The notes beneath the pieces were generated by a model. That model did no database searches, had not been told where the DNA came from, and saw nothing but the letters and a program-made list of their open reading frames with translations. DNA of 5,305 nucleotides from the NCBI GenBank assembly GCA_003157055.1, contig PMIG01000344.1, positions 1-5,305 on the forward strand, read 5' to 3'. Each line of letters begins with the position of its first letter. Position 1 is the first letter of the stretch. Origin of the DNA: Bacteroidales bacterium. GTDB taxonomy: Bacteria; Bacteroidota; Bacteroidia; Bacteroidales; VadinHA17. Position numbers and translations under genes: made by a program. Shown here one piece after another: positions 5,056-5,305 of the stretch.

Positions 5056-5305
5056 ATGAAAAAACTATTTCTTGTCTTTATTTCATTGCTGTGCTTTATA
5101 CAGATTAACGCACAGCAAGTGGTTACAGGGAAGGTCTCTGACAATAATAACAGTCCGCTTCCCGGTGTTTCAGTTCAGGTACAAGGTACAACACGCGGTA
5201 CTTTTTCTGACATGAATGGTGTTTATTCTATTTCTGCCTCGCGAACTGATACCCTGGTCTTTTCGATGGTAGGCTTGATTACTCAGAAAATAAGTATTGG
5301 TGCGC
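5056..5305 (+). CDS. SusC/RagA-like TonB-dependent transporter, N-terminal part (cut by the window end)
   Basis: The frame is open from the ATG at 5056 to the end of the window, giving 83 residues. Residues 1-19 are a signal peptide (MKKLFLVFISLLCFIQINA), with a likely cut before QQVVTG. From about residue 22 the sequence follows the carboxypeptidase-regulatory-like fold at the front of SusC/RagA outer-membrane transporters: VTGKVSDNNNSPLPGVSV, then VQGTTRGTFSDMNGVYSI, then DTLVFSMVGLITQKISIG. In that family this domain precedes a TonB-dependent plug and a 22-stranded barrel, which together import glycans or peptides with a SusD-type lipoprotein partner. Only the N-terminal domain is visible, so other outer-membrane or surface proteins starting with the same domain remain possible. 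The start has no Shine-Dalgarno and is preceded by 447 bases without an intact gene. Confidence 0.85.
   Translation, partial: MKKLFLVFISLLCFIQINAQQVVTGKVSDNNNSPLPGVSVQVQGTTRGTFSDMNGVYSISASRTDTLVFSMVGLITQKISIGA

Overview
The window looks like a piece of a Bacteroidota chromosome, most likely from the Chitinophagaceae/Sphingobacteriia side, although the exact group is inference. The grounds are an AT-rich sequence, almost no Shine-Dalgarno motifs before clear start codons, -7 boxes of the Bacteroidota TAnnTTTG type, a periplasmic beta-propeller sensor of the kind typical of hybrid two-component systems, and the start of a protein with a SusC-like N-terminus.

Layout. Positions 1-968 (minus strand) hold the N-terminal 322 residues of a propeller sensor cut off by the window edge. 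Positions 1137-1721 (minus) encode a small unrecognised lipoprotein. Positions 1722-2055 form a 334-base gap before the plus-strand genes. It contains a palindrome matching the FNR-type consensus TTGAT-N4-ATCAA. Positions 2056-4608 (plus) are a compact three-gene operon, mlaE-mlaF-mlaD, with only 3 bases between neighbouring genes. Positions 4609-5055 lie between mlaD and the next gene and are not empty. They hold a decayed-looking coding remnant (one frameshift, one internal stop), a near-perfect 15/16-base direct repeat that brackets it, and an inverted repeat close to the next gene. Position 5056 to the end is the start of a secreted protein with a carboxypeptidase-regulatory-like domain, probably a SusC/RagA TonB-dependent outer-membrane transporter.

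How the genes relate. MlaE (permease), MlaF (ATPase) and MlaD (membrane-anchored MCE lipid-binding subunit) make up the inner-membrane core of an Mla-type phospholipid transporter that helps maintain the outer membrane. No mlaB or mlaC gene lies in the operon or directly after it. The propeller sensor and the SusC-like gene are a common regulator/transporter pairing in Bacteroidota, but here they sit on either side of the mla operon, so a functional link is only a possibility.

I see no CRISPR array, no intact mobile element and no RNA gene. The genes are mostly ordinary. The least expected material is the scar-like region after mlaD and the FNR-like palindrome before mlaE.
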